A DNA stretch of 64,000 bases, taken from JAEYZS01 sp964469265. GTDB lineage: Bacteria; Bdellovibrionota; Bdellovibrionia; Bdellovibrionales; JAEYZS01. Positions 45,644 through 53,591 of the stretch are shown here, one piece after another (the stretch's first letter is position 1; every line of letters starts with the position of its first letter). Location of the stretch: assembly GCA_964469265.1 (NCBI GenBank), contig CAYXYF010000007.1, positions 1 through 64,000 of the forward strand. The letters run 5' to 3'. The notes beneath the pieces were generated by a model, which saw only the letters and a list, made by a program, of their open reading frames with translations, was not told the DNA's origin and did not search any database. A program made the translations under genes and the position numbers.

Positions 45644-46399
45644 ATGAGAATCACAAAGAAGCATTTATTTGCAGTCGCAGTAGCGACACTGTTGTTTCAT
45701 ACACCTCAGACGTCTCATCAAAATATATTAGCAATGCCCCCTGTAGACCTACAGTCGGTCTTTAAACATCAGCGAGAGCTTGTGGGAAGCAAAAGATCAC
45801 CTTCTGATATACAGACAGCGGCCCATGCAGATCAGTTAATCTCACAAATCGTATTTGAGATCGTCAGAGAATCATTACCCAAGAAATACAAAACTCAATC
45901 TGAGACAATTTCTAAGACCATCATTGAAGAGGCCAATAAATATAATATGGACCCGTTGTTTTTAGTGTCTGTCATTAAGCTTGAGTCATCTTTTAATCCC
46001 AATGCAATTGGTGGTGTTGGTGAAATCGGTCTTATGCAAATCCGACCATCAACAGCGAAGTGGTTAAACGATACTTATAATGTTGTTAAAAAAGTGGACC
46101 TCAAAGATCCGTTGATTAACATCAAATTGGGAGCATATTTTTTAAATAAACTTCGCAGCAATTTTGATAACAACAGCAGATACTATATCTCGGCGTATAA
46201 CATGGGCGCATCTAAGGTGCGATCGAAGGTGAAAAAAAATGTCCACCCTAAGGTATATGTTAACCATGTTATGAAACATTATGTAAGTTACATCGACCGA
46301 TTAGAACAGGCCGCACAGATTTCACATAAACTCATGGAGCTTGAAAGTATCTTAGAATCAGTTGAGATAAAAAAAGAACCGACACTCGCGCAAAATTAA
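45644..46399 (+). CDS. Lytic transglycosylase (SLT domain), exported
   Basis: A 251-residue protein with a signal peptide (HLFAVAVATLLFHT) and an SLT-type domain at about residues 95-210: the catalytic Glu114 in KLESSFNPNAI, GEIGLMQIRPSTA, and YYISAYNMGASKV. It cleaves glycan strands of peptidoglycan to 1,6-anhydro ends. AAAGGAG precedes the ATG, and a strong terminator follows the stop, so it is a single-gene unit. Together with the M23 peptidase at 50890 it brackets the TCSRLFQ pair. Confidence 0.92.
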   Translation: MRITKKHLFAVAVATLLFHTPQTSHQNILAMPPVDLQSVFKHQRELVGSKRSPSDIQTAAHADQLISQIVFEIVRESLPKKYKTQSETISKTIIEEANKYNMDPLFLVSVIKLESSFNPNAIGGVGEIGLMQIRPSTAKWLNDTYNVVKKVDLKDPLINIKLGAYFLNKLRSNFDNNSRYYISAYNMGASKVRSKVKKNVHPKVYVNHVMKHYVSYIDRLEQAAQISHKLMELESILESVEIKKEPTLAQN

Positions 46400-46408
46400 A
46401 ATTCTTTG

Positions 46409-46434
46409 GCCCCCACCCGCTGGGGGCTTTTTTT
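46409..46434 (+). terminator. Intrinsic terminator of the lytic transglycosylase gene
   Basis: GCCCCCA and TGGGGGC form a 7-bp stem with loop CCCGC, followed by seven T. It is ten bases after the stop codon. Confidence 0.92.
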
Positions 46435-46568
46435 CCGAGGCCAACCCTTCGAGATAAACCATTCCAAGATTTGAAAATCAACAGAAATGCTTAAAATATC
46501 TTAATATTTTAGTGTCACTGTCTACTTCATGAACATACCAAGTAAAAAAGTGAAGAAACTAGCATTAA

Positions 46569-46597
46569 TTGTAAAGTTTCATACACATACGTTATTA
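46569..46597 (+). promoter_or_regulatory. Possible promoter of the first TCSRLFQ-tailed gene
   Basis: TTGTAA (46569-46574), a 17-base spacer and TTATTA (46592-46597) lie 29 bases before the GTG start. The match is weak to moderate. Confidence 0.3.
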
Positions 46598-46625
46598 TTA
46601 ACTACACGAAAACGAAGGCAGTTCA

Positions 46626-48917
46626 GTGAAAGATACGGGCGATTCAAGTTGGTTTAAAAAAGCTGTTTCCGCAACGATCCTTGTTTGTTTTATCATAACA
46701 AACATCTCTCCTGCGTATGGGCAAAACCAAATTGGCTACGACCCCTCAATCCACTCCAATATTGATCCAGACAAATACAAACTCAGACCTGATGAACTCT
46801 CTCAAGAGGAAGTTGAAGAAGCGAGGCGCTTTCTTGAACAACCGACCCAGTATACTCTTGAGATCATGTTCCTTCTCAAAAACTTATACTACCGCATTCA
46901 AATGGAGGAACAACGGATAGGCGTTGATGCCATTGCAAAAATGCTGGAAAAACGCCAAGACTCCGAAAATATTGAGTTTGAAGTCGAAAAGGTAGGTAAA
47001 GCAGAACTTATTGTAATCAACACGAAGCGCGGCCCTTTGTTCATTACTAAGGTTCGTCATAATGCTCTTCGGATGTCGATTTTGTTCATAGACAAAAATC
47101 AAGTTGATTTACAACTTCTCGAAGAAACAGAACGCATCCTTAAACTTCCTAAAGCTGAACTCAACAAACTCTTTGAAGGCTATACACCAGAACAACGTGA
47201 GGCCGAGTTAGCACATCGAAGACTATTACTCAATCACATCCGAACGCTGAATGCACGAATGCTTATGAGCGAGTGGAACCCACAGCTAGAATATCGCCCA
47301 TTAAGTGAGCTCCACGAACAATCCAAACCTAGAGTTGAAGCGCCACCCGACGTTGAGCAAAAAGTTAAGGCCGTGCTTAATGAACCAATTTCCGAATTAA
47401 AAAATAAAGGCTGGTTTAAAAAGCTTTCCTCTCGGTCCTACGACACTTGGGTTGATCTCGCTAAACAAAACAACGTCAAACCTGAAAAGGGCAACCAGGC
47501 CTTAATGATTTCCATGTACGATGGACTGACTGGTGATAATACAAGGACCTCAAAAATATCTCGAGATTCCGTGTTCACCTACAACTATTGGAAGACCTAT
47601 TGGAAGGCCATCTGGGAACGCCCCGCTTATAGCAAAGAGATTTGGGAATCTGAACGAGGTCTTGGCAAAATGCGTGTGCTTCTTACTGGTGATTACTTAA
47701 TGGGAATTTCCTTCGGTGTTGCTCTAGGAGGCTTATCTTTTTTAACGTCCCTTGCTCTTCCGAACTCTCTTCCAGAAGGACTCACGGCAACCGATGTCGC
47801 CCAGATATCTTTCGGATGGAGTCTGTTTTTTGGCGTCTTTAGCAAAACCTGGCAGAACTTTGTCTATCGAGGAAATAACTTTGTCAGATTTGTAAAGAAT
47901 TGGAGTACTGGATTAGGACAGTCATATCATTTCAACCTCGTATCTGATGAATCTCTTGCTGTTATAAAAAATAGTACTTTAGATAAGAGCGCAATCAAAG
48001 TTCACACCGATATTCTTATCAATCAATCTATTAAAAGTTCTTCTAAAACTTCCCTCCAAGAAATTCCAAGATTTCGAGCAAGAACTGGCGAAGCACAGGG
48101 TACATTAAAAATAAAAGATTACCGAATTGTTATGCCCTGGAAGCATAATATGAAGTTCATGGAATTTGAAGTTGTTGAAAATACTATCGACCCTCTCAAG
48201 TTCTTCCGATGGGTAAGAAATCAGTTTACGATTACACAGTTTGATAGAAAGCCGTGGGAAGACAAATTAGTAATGAGATTTTCAAAAGACGTTAAGATTA
48301 AACTCCCATGGATGATTCCTTTCCAAAGAGAGACCGATATTCCACGAAAAAACTTCGAAGGGCAGACTCCTCAATTCGTAACCACTCCCGTAGGCCTTTT
48401 ATCTCGCTTCGGTTACACAGTAGCGGGAATACCTGTCGGACATATTCTTTACGCTGCCCTTGCGCCGATTGGTGAAGTCCGACAAATCCGCTATAAGATC
48501 ACATACGCCGATGACCTCGCACGCAAACTCGGAGAAGAGCATGCACTCACCCGCAGGACACGACAGATGGTTCAAGAAGAAATTGCGCGATGGAACTCGT
48601 TTAAAATATTCAATATTCCGATGAGCCAATTCGTCGGTTACTATGTTAAAGTTGTACCACGCCAAATTTATGAAACGACCCGTGAGCTCAGTCGTTGGCT
48701 TGCTACCTACAGCGCACAAAAAACTTATGCCGTATATGAACATTACCAAGAGGCTGTACGCCAACAAACGCACAAAAGAGCGGAGTCTGAGCGCGCTCAG
48801 GCTCGGTTCAGTTTGCTCAATACGGTACAAACCGCAAACGGTGCGCCTCATCCGAGACAATACGCAAATGGTATGAGAGATTACCGCTCCGGCACCTGCT
48901 CTCGCTTGTTCCAATAA
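46626..48917 (+). CDS. Exported multi-pass protein, TCSRLFQ-tailed paralog A (763 residues)
   Basis: A protein of unrecognised family. The GTG start has AAGG seven bases upstream. A signal peptide (AVSATILVCFIITNISPAYG) is followed by a soluble, helical, charged region of about 300 residues that contains EQPTQYTLEIMFLLKNL, then three or so hydrophobic segments (about residues 360-420, for example YLMGISFGVALGGLSFLTSL), a beta-rich part and a basic C-terminal region with one more hydrophobic stretch. The last residues are SGTCSRLFQ. It is homologous to the following gene: the segment above aligns with NEPARVTLDLMLLARAL there, and both end TCSRLFQ. No enzyme motif is seen. A place in the envelope is likely. 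Confidence 0.82.
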   Translation: MKDTGDSSWFKKAVSATILVCFIITNISPAYGQNQIGYDPSIHSNIDPDKYKLRPDELSQEEVEEARRFLEQPTQYTLEIMFLLKNLYYRIQMEEQRIGVDAIAKMLEKRQDSENIEFEVEKVGKAELIVINTKRGPLFITKVRHNALRMSILFIDKNQVDLQLLEETERILKLPKAELNKLFEGYTPEQREAELAHRRLLLNHIRTLNARMLMSEWNPQLEYRPLSELHEQSKPRVEAPPDVEQKVKAVLNEPISELKNKGWFKKLSSRSYDTWVDLAKQNNVKPEKGNQALMISMYDGLTGDNTRTSKISRDSVFTYNYWKTYWKAIWERPAYSKEIWESERGLGKMRVLLTGDYLMGISFGVALGGLSFLTSLALPNSLPEGLTATDVAQISFGWSLFFGVFSKTWQNFVYRGNNFVRFVKNWSTGLGQSYHFNLVSDESLAVIKNSTLDKSAIKVHTDILINQSIKSSSKTSLQEIPRFRARTGEAQGTLKIKDYRIVMPWKHNMKFMEFEVVENTIDPLKFFRWVRNQFTITQFDRKPWEDKLVMRFSKDVKIKLPWMIPFQRETDIPRKNFEGQTPQFVTTPVGLLSRFGYTVAGIPVGHILYAALAPIGEVRQIRYKITYADDLARKLGEEHALTRRTRQMVQEEIARWNSFKIFNIPMSQFVGYYVKVVPRQIYETTRELSRWLATYSAQKTYAVYEHYQEAVRQQTHKRAESERAQARFSLLNTVQTANGAPHPRQYANGMRDYRSGTCSRLFQ

Positions 48918-49018
48918 TAACCTTACCTTATTGTAAACTTTTTACTTTTTGACATTCAGTTATGCTTTCTGACTACGTTCGAGTAAACATGAGCTTCACT
49001 ATTTACGTGGGGTAAAGT

Positions 49019-50896
49019 GTGGGTAATTTTTTAGAGGTCGTGTCGAAGGGGCTTGTCTATCTTTTCACCTTCGTTTTAATTTTACAAATTGGCCTGTCTC
49101 CAACTTTAGCAATTGCTGCAGACGGTAGCACGCGACCGCGAAGTCAAGATCGATCTGTCTTTTTGCCTGACGCCTTAAACTTACCCGCCGAAGATTTTTT
49201 AAAATCATCAGATCACTTTAACGAAAACGAAAAAGCCTTTATCGAAAAATACTTTAATGAGCCTGCCAGAGTGACATTAGATTTGATGCTACTTGCTCGT
49301 GCACTGTCAGAAAAAGCAGACCTCATCCTTGACGTTGATAACAAAATCAAATCAAGGAACTCTTCTGAAGAAGTTGCTGTTGAAATTCCAGGATTAGGAA
49401 AAGGCGAATTCAATAGCTTTGGTTATAAAGAGCAGGGAAAAATCTTTACCCGCTTTGTTCACTATCAAACAGAAACTTCCTACGTCTTTATTGACACAGA
49501 TATCATGCCGCTAAATGAACTGACAGAAGAAGATATAACAAGAATGGCAAAAGGGGCTAAGGATGAAGAGCGTGCCCGCAAACAACTTCGTTCCGAAGTG
49601 GATAGATACATCGCCCTTCAACAGATGCACACAAAAGCGCCGCCTAGTGAGTATACTCCCTTTCCAGATATCACTCAGATTGACGCAGAATCTGCAAAAT
49701 CCTATCTCGATGAACTTGTGGAAAACGCAAAACAAAATCCGCCTAAAAAAAATTATGATACAGGCAAAAAGATCCGTACTGGTCGACTTGTTAAAGTCAT
49801 TGCCTATAGTGGAAAAGAGCAGGTAGTAAAGGATATTAAAGAGTTTCAACGTTACGAGGACGTATCTCCCCTTGCACGCGTATCAATTTATTGGAGAAGC
49901 ATTAAGCAAGGCACTCGTTTAAACTGGCAATACTACGATCATGGTAACATCTTCCAAAAGGGCGGTACCTTCATAACCGGCGATGCTCTAGTCAGTTTAT
50001 TTTCAACAGCAGCTCAAACCACTGTGTTTGCCGCACTCAAAGGGACCGCAGATCCATTCTCGCTAATTTTAGTCAGTGGATGGGCCTTTGCCTTTAGTAT
50101 CACTCCCACAGCTCGTAACTGGATTAACGTGAACTCCAGTAAGTCTGCCGTCTTGTTTAAGTCCTTTTTAAATAGCGTGGCTTTTAATTATATCCTTCTC
50201 ACGGCCATTCATGGTGCTGATGTCGTATTTGCTCTCAATGCGACCGCACTCAACCTTGCGTTTTTGAGCATCTCAAACGCCTTGATTAATAACTTCGGGA
50301 AAGTCTGGTGGTACAAGGTCCCCCAAATGCGTCAACGAGCTGGGCTGAATCTTAGAGAAGTGAATATTGGAAATTTCAAACCGAGGGTGGATCAATCTTC
50401 CTTTGAACAACAAGCATGGTATCTGGGAAGTAATATCTTTAGGACCGCAGACCTCATTGCCATGGGTACACTATTTACGGTCATGGGACTTGAATTTACG
50501 GCGTCACGAGTTGCAATGCTACTGTCGATTCCAACAATGCACTACTTTATTACGAAATACGCTGAACGAAAAGACTCTAAGGAAAAAGTTATTTTGCGGC
50601 AAGAATGGGATCGCGCGAATTATCTGCATTGGAATCAAAAGCCCGTTACTATTGGTGGCTACAGAATTCCCATTTTTTATTTAGGTGCTGCGCCAATGTT
50701 TGCAAAAGAAGTAGGTATCGTTGCAACGAACTCATTTAAAATGGTCTACTGGGTCAACAAAGTCGCCTTTGATCTTATGAAGAGCGCCGCTCAATCAGCT
50801 ATCGATATGATTACGCCCATTAAAGCGCCAAGCACTATAGCGCAGAAGTTACAAGTCCATAGAACGACACCAACTTGCTCGCGTTTATTTCAGTAA
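49019..50896 (+). CDS. Exported multi-pass protein, TCSRLFQ-tailed paralog B (625 residues)
   Basis: A paralog of the preceding gene, also starting with GTG. The signal segment (LVYLFTFVLILQIGLSPTLAIA) is followed by a soluble part with NEPARVTLDLMLLARAL, and then five or six hydrophobic segments between about residues 320 and 530 (FSLILVSGWAFAFSITP, NYILLTAIHGADVVFAL, IAMGTLFTVMGLEF), a basic loop and a short tail ending PTCSRLFQ. It has more membrane segments than paralog A. A TTGACA lies 65 bases upstream (48949-48954) without a convincing -10 box. The stop overlaps the convergent M23 peptidase gene by seven bases. The function is unknown. Confidence 0.82.
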   Translation: MGNFLEVVSKGLVYLFTFVLILQIGLSPTLAIAADGSTRPRSQDRSVFLPDALNLPAEDFLKSSDHFNENEKAFIEKYFNEPARVTLDLMLLARALSEKADLILDVDNKIKSRNSSEEVAVEIPGLGKGEFNSFGYKEQGKIFTRFVHYQTETSYVFIDTDIMPLNELTEEDITRMAKGAKDEERARKQLRSEVDRYIALQQMHTKAPPSEYTPFPDITQIDAESAKSYLDELVENAKQNPPKKNYDTGKKIRTGRLVKVIAYSGKEQVVKDIKEFQRYEDVSPLARVSIYWRSIKQGTRLNWQYYDHGNIFQKGGTFITGDALVSLFSTAAQTTVFAALKGTADPFSLILVSGWAFAFSITPTARNWINVNSSKSAVLFKSFLNSVAFNYILLTAIHGADVVFALNATALNLAFLSISNALINNFGKVWWYKVPQMRQRAGLNLREVNIGNFKPRVDQSSFEQQAWYLGSNIFRTADLIAMGTLFTVMGLEFTASRVAMLLSIPTMHYFITKYAERKDSKEKVILRQEWDRANYLHWNQKPVTIGGYRIPIFYLGAAPMFAKEVGIVATNSFKMVYWVNKVAFDLMKSAAQSAIDMITPIKAPSTIAQKLQVHRTTPTCSRLFQ

Positions 50897-51492
50897 AGAG
50901 ATCCTAAAATCAGCCTGGGGTCCGGATATTTTTTTAGTGCCTCTGGCAAATCCTTCTCGTTAACAACGCCCGGCATATCGCAAACTGTTGGCTTTTCATA
51001 ACTCAGCTGGAAGTGCAAATGAGAATTCCACCCACCGTTTTCGTGTTTATCACCTACTCTTGCAATGACTTCACCCTTATTTAATTTTTGTCCTACATAT
51101 TTATCGTCAACAGAATCCTTACTTAAATGTCCGTACAAGATATAAAGAGCTAAACCTTCAAATTGATGCTCAGTAATGAGCGTATATCCGTAATCTAAGG
51201 GCTTATCGTTGTAAGCAAACATATAAACCTGACCGTCATAGGGCATGTGAACGGAGGTCCCCACAGGCGCGCCAATATCGACTCCCATATGAATGTTACG
51301 CTTATCCTCACTATCCGAATCATAAAGCTTGCCTGTATACATGCCATGCGCCCGTTTCTCTGCATACTTTCCTACACCGTATGGAGACTTGAGCAATCGT
51401 TCTGGATCATAGTTTATGGTGAAATCATAAATCTCATAGTCTTTGGGCAATTTTATAACTGGAGCGAACTCAAACTTTTTAAAATCAATCAT
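50890..51492 (-). CDS. M23-family (LytM-type) peptidase without visible signal peptide
   Basis: The 200-residue protein contains a complete M23 zinc site: HMGVDIGAPVG (His and Asp ligands), YGHLS, and HLHFQLSYE (HxH). Such enzymes cut peptide cross-links of peptidoglycan. I find no signal peptide or membrane helix at any of the candidate starts (ATG 51492, or TTG 51504), which is unusual for a cell-wall enzyme. It converges with TCSRLFQ paralog B and is divergent from the thioesterase gene. Confidence 0.85.
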   Translation of the reverse strand: MIDFKKFEFAPVIKLPKDYEIYDFTINYDPERLLKSPYGVGKYAEKRAHGMYTGKLYDSDSEDKRNIHMGVDIGAPVGTSVHMPYDGQVYMFAYNDKPLDYGYTLITEHQFEGLALYILYGHLSKDSVDDKYVGQKLNKGEVIARVGDKHENGGWNSHLHFQLSYEKPTVCDMPGVVNEKDLPEALKKYPDPRLILGSLY

Positions 51493-51582
51493 ATCTTTAC
51501 ACAATTGCTCGGTTCATGGGCTTGTTGATTGTCATCTGAAAAAATTTTCGATACAGTTAATTACATTACAGATGGAGAAGGA

Positions 51583-51987
51583 ATGGAAGCGAAAAAATAC
51601 GAGTACGAGCTTTTAATAAAAGAGAGTCATCTTGATACTTTTGGTCACGTCAATAATGCGAAATATCTCGAAATATTTGAAGAAGCGCGGTGGGACCTCA
51701 TCACAAAAAACAAGTATGGATTAAAAGAGGTCACTGAAAAGAAAATTGGTCCCGTCATTCTTGAAGTGAATATCAAATTTAAAAAAGAACTTAAGCTGAG
51801 AGAAAAAATAAAAATACAAACTCACTGTATAAAACAAGAATCCAAGATCGGTTATATCAATCAGACAATATTTAATGAAAAAGGTGAAGAAGCTGCAATC
51901 GCAATCTTCACCTATGCGCTTTTTGATTTAAGAGAACGAAAAATTATTGCGCCTACAAAAGAGTGGTTAACCGCAATTGGTTACTAA
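51583..51987 (+). CDS. 4HBT-fold acyl-CoA thioesterase (YbgC/FadM-like)
   Basis: A 134-residue hotdog-fold thioesterase: the catalytic aspartate in SHLDTFGHVNNAKYLEIFEEARWD (landmark DTFGHVNNAKYLE), followed by the beta-strands with VNIKFKKEL and FTYALFDL. Such enzymes hydrolyse acyl-CoA thioesters; chain specificity is not readable. GGAGAAGGA precedes ATG 51583; the frame is open 18 residues further upstream but without a better start. Confidence 0.88.
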   Translation: MEAKKYEYELLIKESHLDTFGHVNNAKYLEIFEEARWDLITKNKYGLKEVTEKKIGPVILEVNIKFKKELKLREKIKIQTHCIKQESKIGYINQTIFNEKGEEAAIAIFTYALFDLRERKIIAPTKEWLTAIGY

Positions 51988-52083
51988 TTTAATTGATTTT
52001 AGAATCAAATATATAAACGTAAATATCGATATCCTATCTTAAAATAAAACGTTTTGCGTATCAAACTGGACCACTTCATCCCC

Positions 52084-52112
52084 TTCCTAAAAACAAACCA
52101 TTATGGTATACT
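52084..52112 (+). promoter_or_regulatory. Possible promoter before the leader region
   Basis: TATACT (52107-52112) is a good -10 box; the region 17 bases upstream (TTCCTA, 52084-52089) is a weak -35. Transcription would begin shortly before the 14-codon leader ORF. Confidence 0.35.
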
Positions 52113-52136
52113 ATATGTAACTTAGATGGTGTCTTT

Positions 52137-52181
52137 ATGAAGTTATCTATTCTAAATCTCAAAATTTATTCAGGCGGTTAG
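52137..52181 (+). CDS. Possible 14-residue leader peptide
   Basis: ATG at 52137 opens MKLSILNLKIYSGG and stops at 52181. It lies between a -10-like box and a terminator-like hairpin upstream of the 52313 gene, the layout of an attenuator leader. The ribosome-binding site is weak, and the peptide has no run of a single regulatory codon apart from three Leu and two Ile. Chance is possible. Confidence 0.25.
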   Translation: MKLSILNLKIYSGG

Positions 52182-52206
52182 CTCCCCTAATTTCTTTTTT
52201 GAAGAT

Positions 52207-52227
52207 AACCCTTATTAGAGGGTTTTT
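52207..52227 (+). terminator. Terminator-like hairpin upstream of the 52313 gene
   Basis: AACCCT (52207-52212) and AGGGTT (52219-52224) pair around TATTAG, followed by further T. It lies 86 bases before the start codon, so it could act as an attenuator or mark the end of a short transcript. The rest of the 325-base gap 51988-52312 shows nothing else. Confidence 0.5.
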
Positions 52228-52312
52228 AAAGTTCAAGCCAATAAATTCTTGTTTATCGGTTTTGGATTAGTGCACCCCTATATTTAACCTTGCAATGACT
52301 TGGAGCATTTTT

Positions 52313-52966
52313 ATGTTTTTCAAACCGAAATATAATTTTAAAAGAAAACGCTATAAAAAAATTAATGGGAAGAACACTATTGAGATGAAAATCCGCTCGA
52401 CGGACCATTTATTTGATGGACGCGACCCCGCACCTTTCCGCGAGAAGGATCTTGATGAAGATGCGGTAGAGTATATCACATCATCTCTTAGAGAGTTACC
52501 CGACGACCAACCTACTCAGCTAAAGCTTTACTTCAGTGAGCCTCGCAGCGTACGGGACAACGTCACTGCGCTAAAAGAAGCCATTCGACATCACTTTGAG
52601 TATGAAGTCGAGATGAAGCGAAGAGAGCGCAGACACATCCTCCGCGTCGCCCTACGGGCAATGTTTATCGGTTTATCGTTTTTATTTGTATGTATTTACC
52701 TATCCACATTTATTAACGCTGAGGCAAGTATCTTCCACCGATATGTCAGCGAGGGTCTCAATATTCTTGGATGGTACTCTATGTGGAAACCAATTTATTT
52801 TGGACTGTATGAGTGGTGGCCAACTCGTGACGATGAAATTTTACTAAAGAGAGCATCGGAGCTGGATATTGATATTGTGTTCCGCAATGAACTCATTGAG
52901 GTGCCCAAGAAAGGCGAAGCAACTGAACTCATTCGAAAAATGAATCAGTTGGCGATGGCAAAATAA
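52313..52966 (+). CDS. Hypothetical membrane protein
   Basis: A 217-residue protein with a strongly basic start (FFKPKYNFKRKRYKK), a soluble part of about 100 residues, two predicted helices (AMFIGLSFLFVCIYLSTFI and the weaker GLNILGWYSMWKPIYFGLY) and a soluble C-terminus. The segment WKPIYFGLYEWWP is tryptophan-rich. I do not recognise the family. GGAG seven bases before ATG 52313 fixes this start against the longer frame. Confidence 0.65.
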   Translation: MFFKPKYNFKRKRYKKINGKNTIEMKIRSTDHLFDGRDPAPFREKDLDEDAVEYITSSLRELPDDQPTQLKLYFSEPRSVRDNVTALKEAIRHHFEYEVEMKRRERRHILRVALRAMFIGLSFLFVCIYLSTFINAEASIFHRYVSEGLNILGWYSMWKPIYFGLYEWWPTRDDEILLKRASELDIDIVFRNELIEVPKKGEATELIRKMNQLAMAK

Positions 52967-53029
52967 TCTGCGGTTTTTCAGGAAGAACGCAGATTATTTT
53001 AAATGTGTCAGCGTCTTAGTAGACCTAAG

Positions 53030-53485
53030 TCAAAGTAAGTCCTGTAGTATAGATTTCCACTCGCTATACTGAACAGGCTTTGCAAGAAATAACGGGATCT
53101 TGCTAAAGCCATATTTACTATAAAACTTATCAATAGATGTACTTGAAGTCGCAATAAAAGGAATGTCAGGATACAGCCCCTGACACTTCCTAAACAGGTC
53201 TAACCCCGTCTCCTCACCTTCTAAAAATATATCCGCAATAATTAAATCGTATGGACTATCCCAGTTATGTATTTTTTGGCTATGTAATCTAAAATGCGCT
53301 TCTTCTGCGCTGCTTGCCCAACTGACTTCTGTAGATGGGTTAATGGACTTCAAAATTTTTTCGACAATGTCTACCATATCTAAATCATCTTCAACGACTA
53401 AAACTTTTGGTCGATATTCTTTTGTATTTAAAATATCACCGATTTTTTTAGTTGTTTCGTGTGTGAATGAATTCTGCTGAACCAT
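53030..53485 (-). CDS. Single-domain response regulator (receiver only)
   Basis: I start at ATG 53485, where GGAGG lies seven bases upstream; the frame is open 45 residues further. The 151-residue protein is a receiver domain: the acidic pair in VVEDDLDM, the phospho-acceptor aspartate in DLIIADIFLEG, the threonine in FIATSST, and the lysine in LAKPV. It has no output domain. It lies 106 bases downstream of the hybrid kinase gene on the same strand, so it is the likely end of that phosphorelay, comparable to CheY- or SpoIIAA-type relays that end in protein contacts. Confidence 0.88.
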   Translation of the reverse strand: MVQQNSFTHETTKKIGDILNTKEYRPKVLVVEDDLDMVDIVEKILKSINPSTEVSWASSAEEAHFRLHSQKIHNWDSPYDLIIADIFLEGEETGLDLFRKCQGLYPDIPFIATSSTSIDKFYSKYGFSKIPLFLAKPVQYSEWKSILQDLL

Positions 53486-53591
53486 GAGATCGCCTCCTCC
53501 AATAATTACAATATGTATATCAATTATTACATAGGGAGTAATCTTGCTCACAGTCCTATTTGAATTGTGTTTAGAACTAAATAAAAAACTA

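Noticed and set aside
48399..48914. 171-codon open frame on the minus strand
   Set aside because: It is antisense to TCSRLFQ paralog A, which has signal peptide, ribosome-binding site and a paralog next door. The antisense product has no motif.
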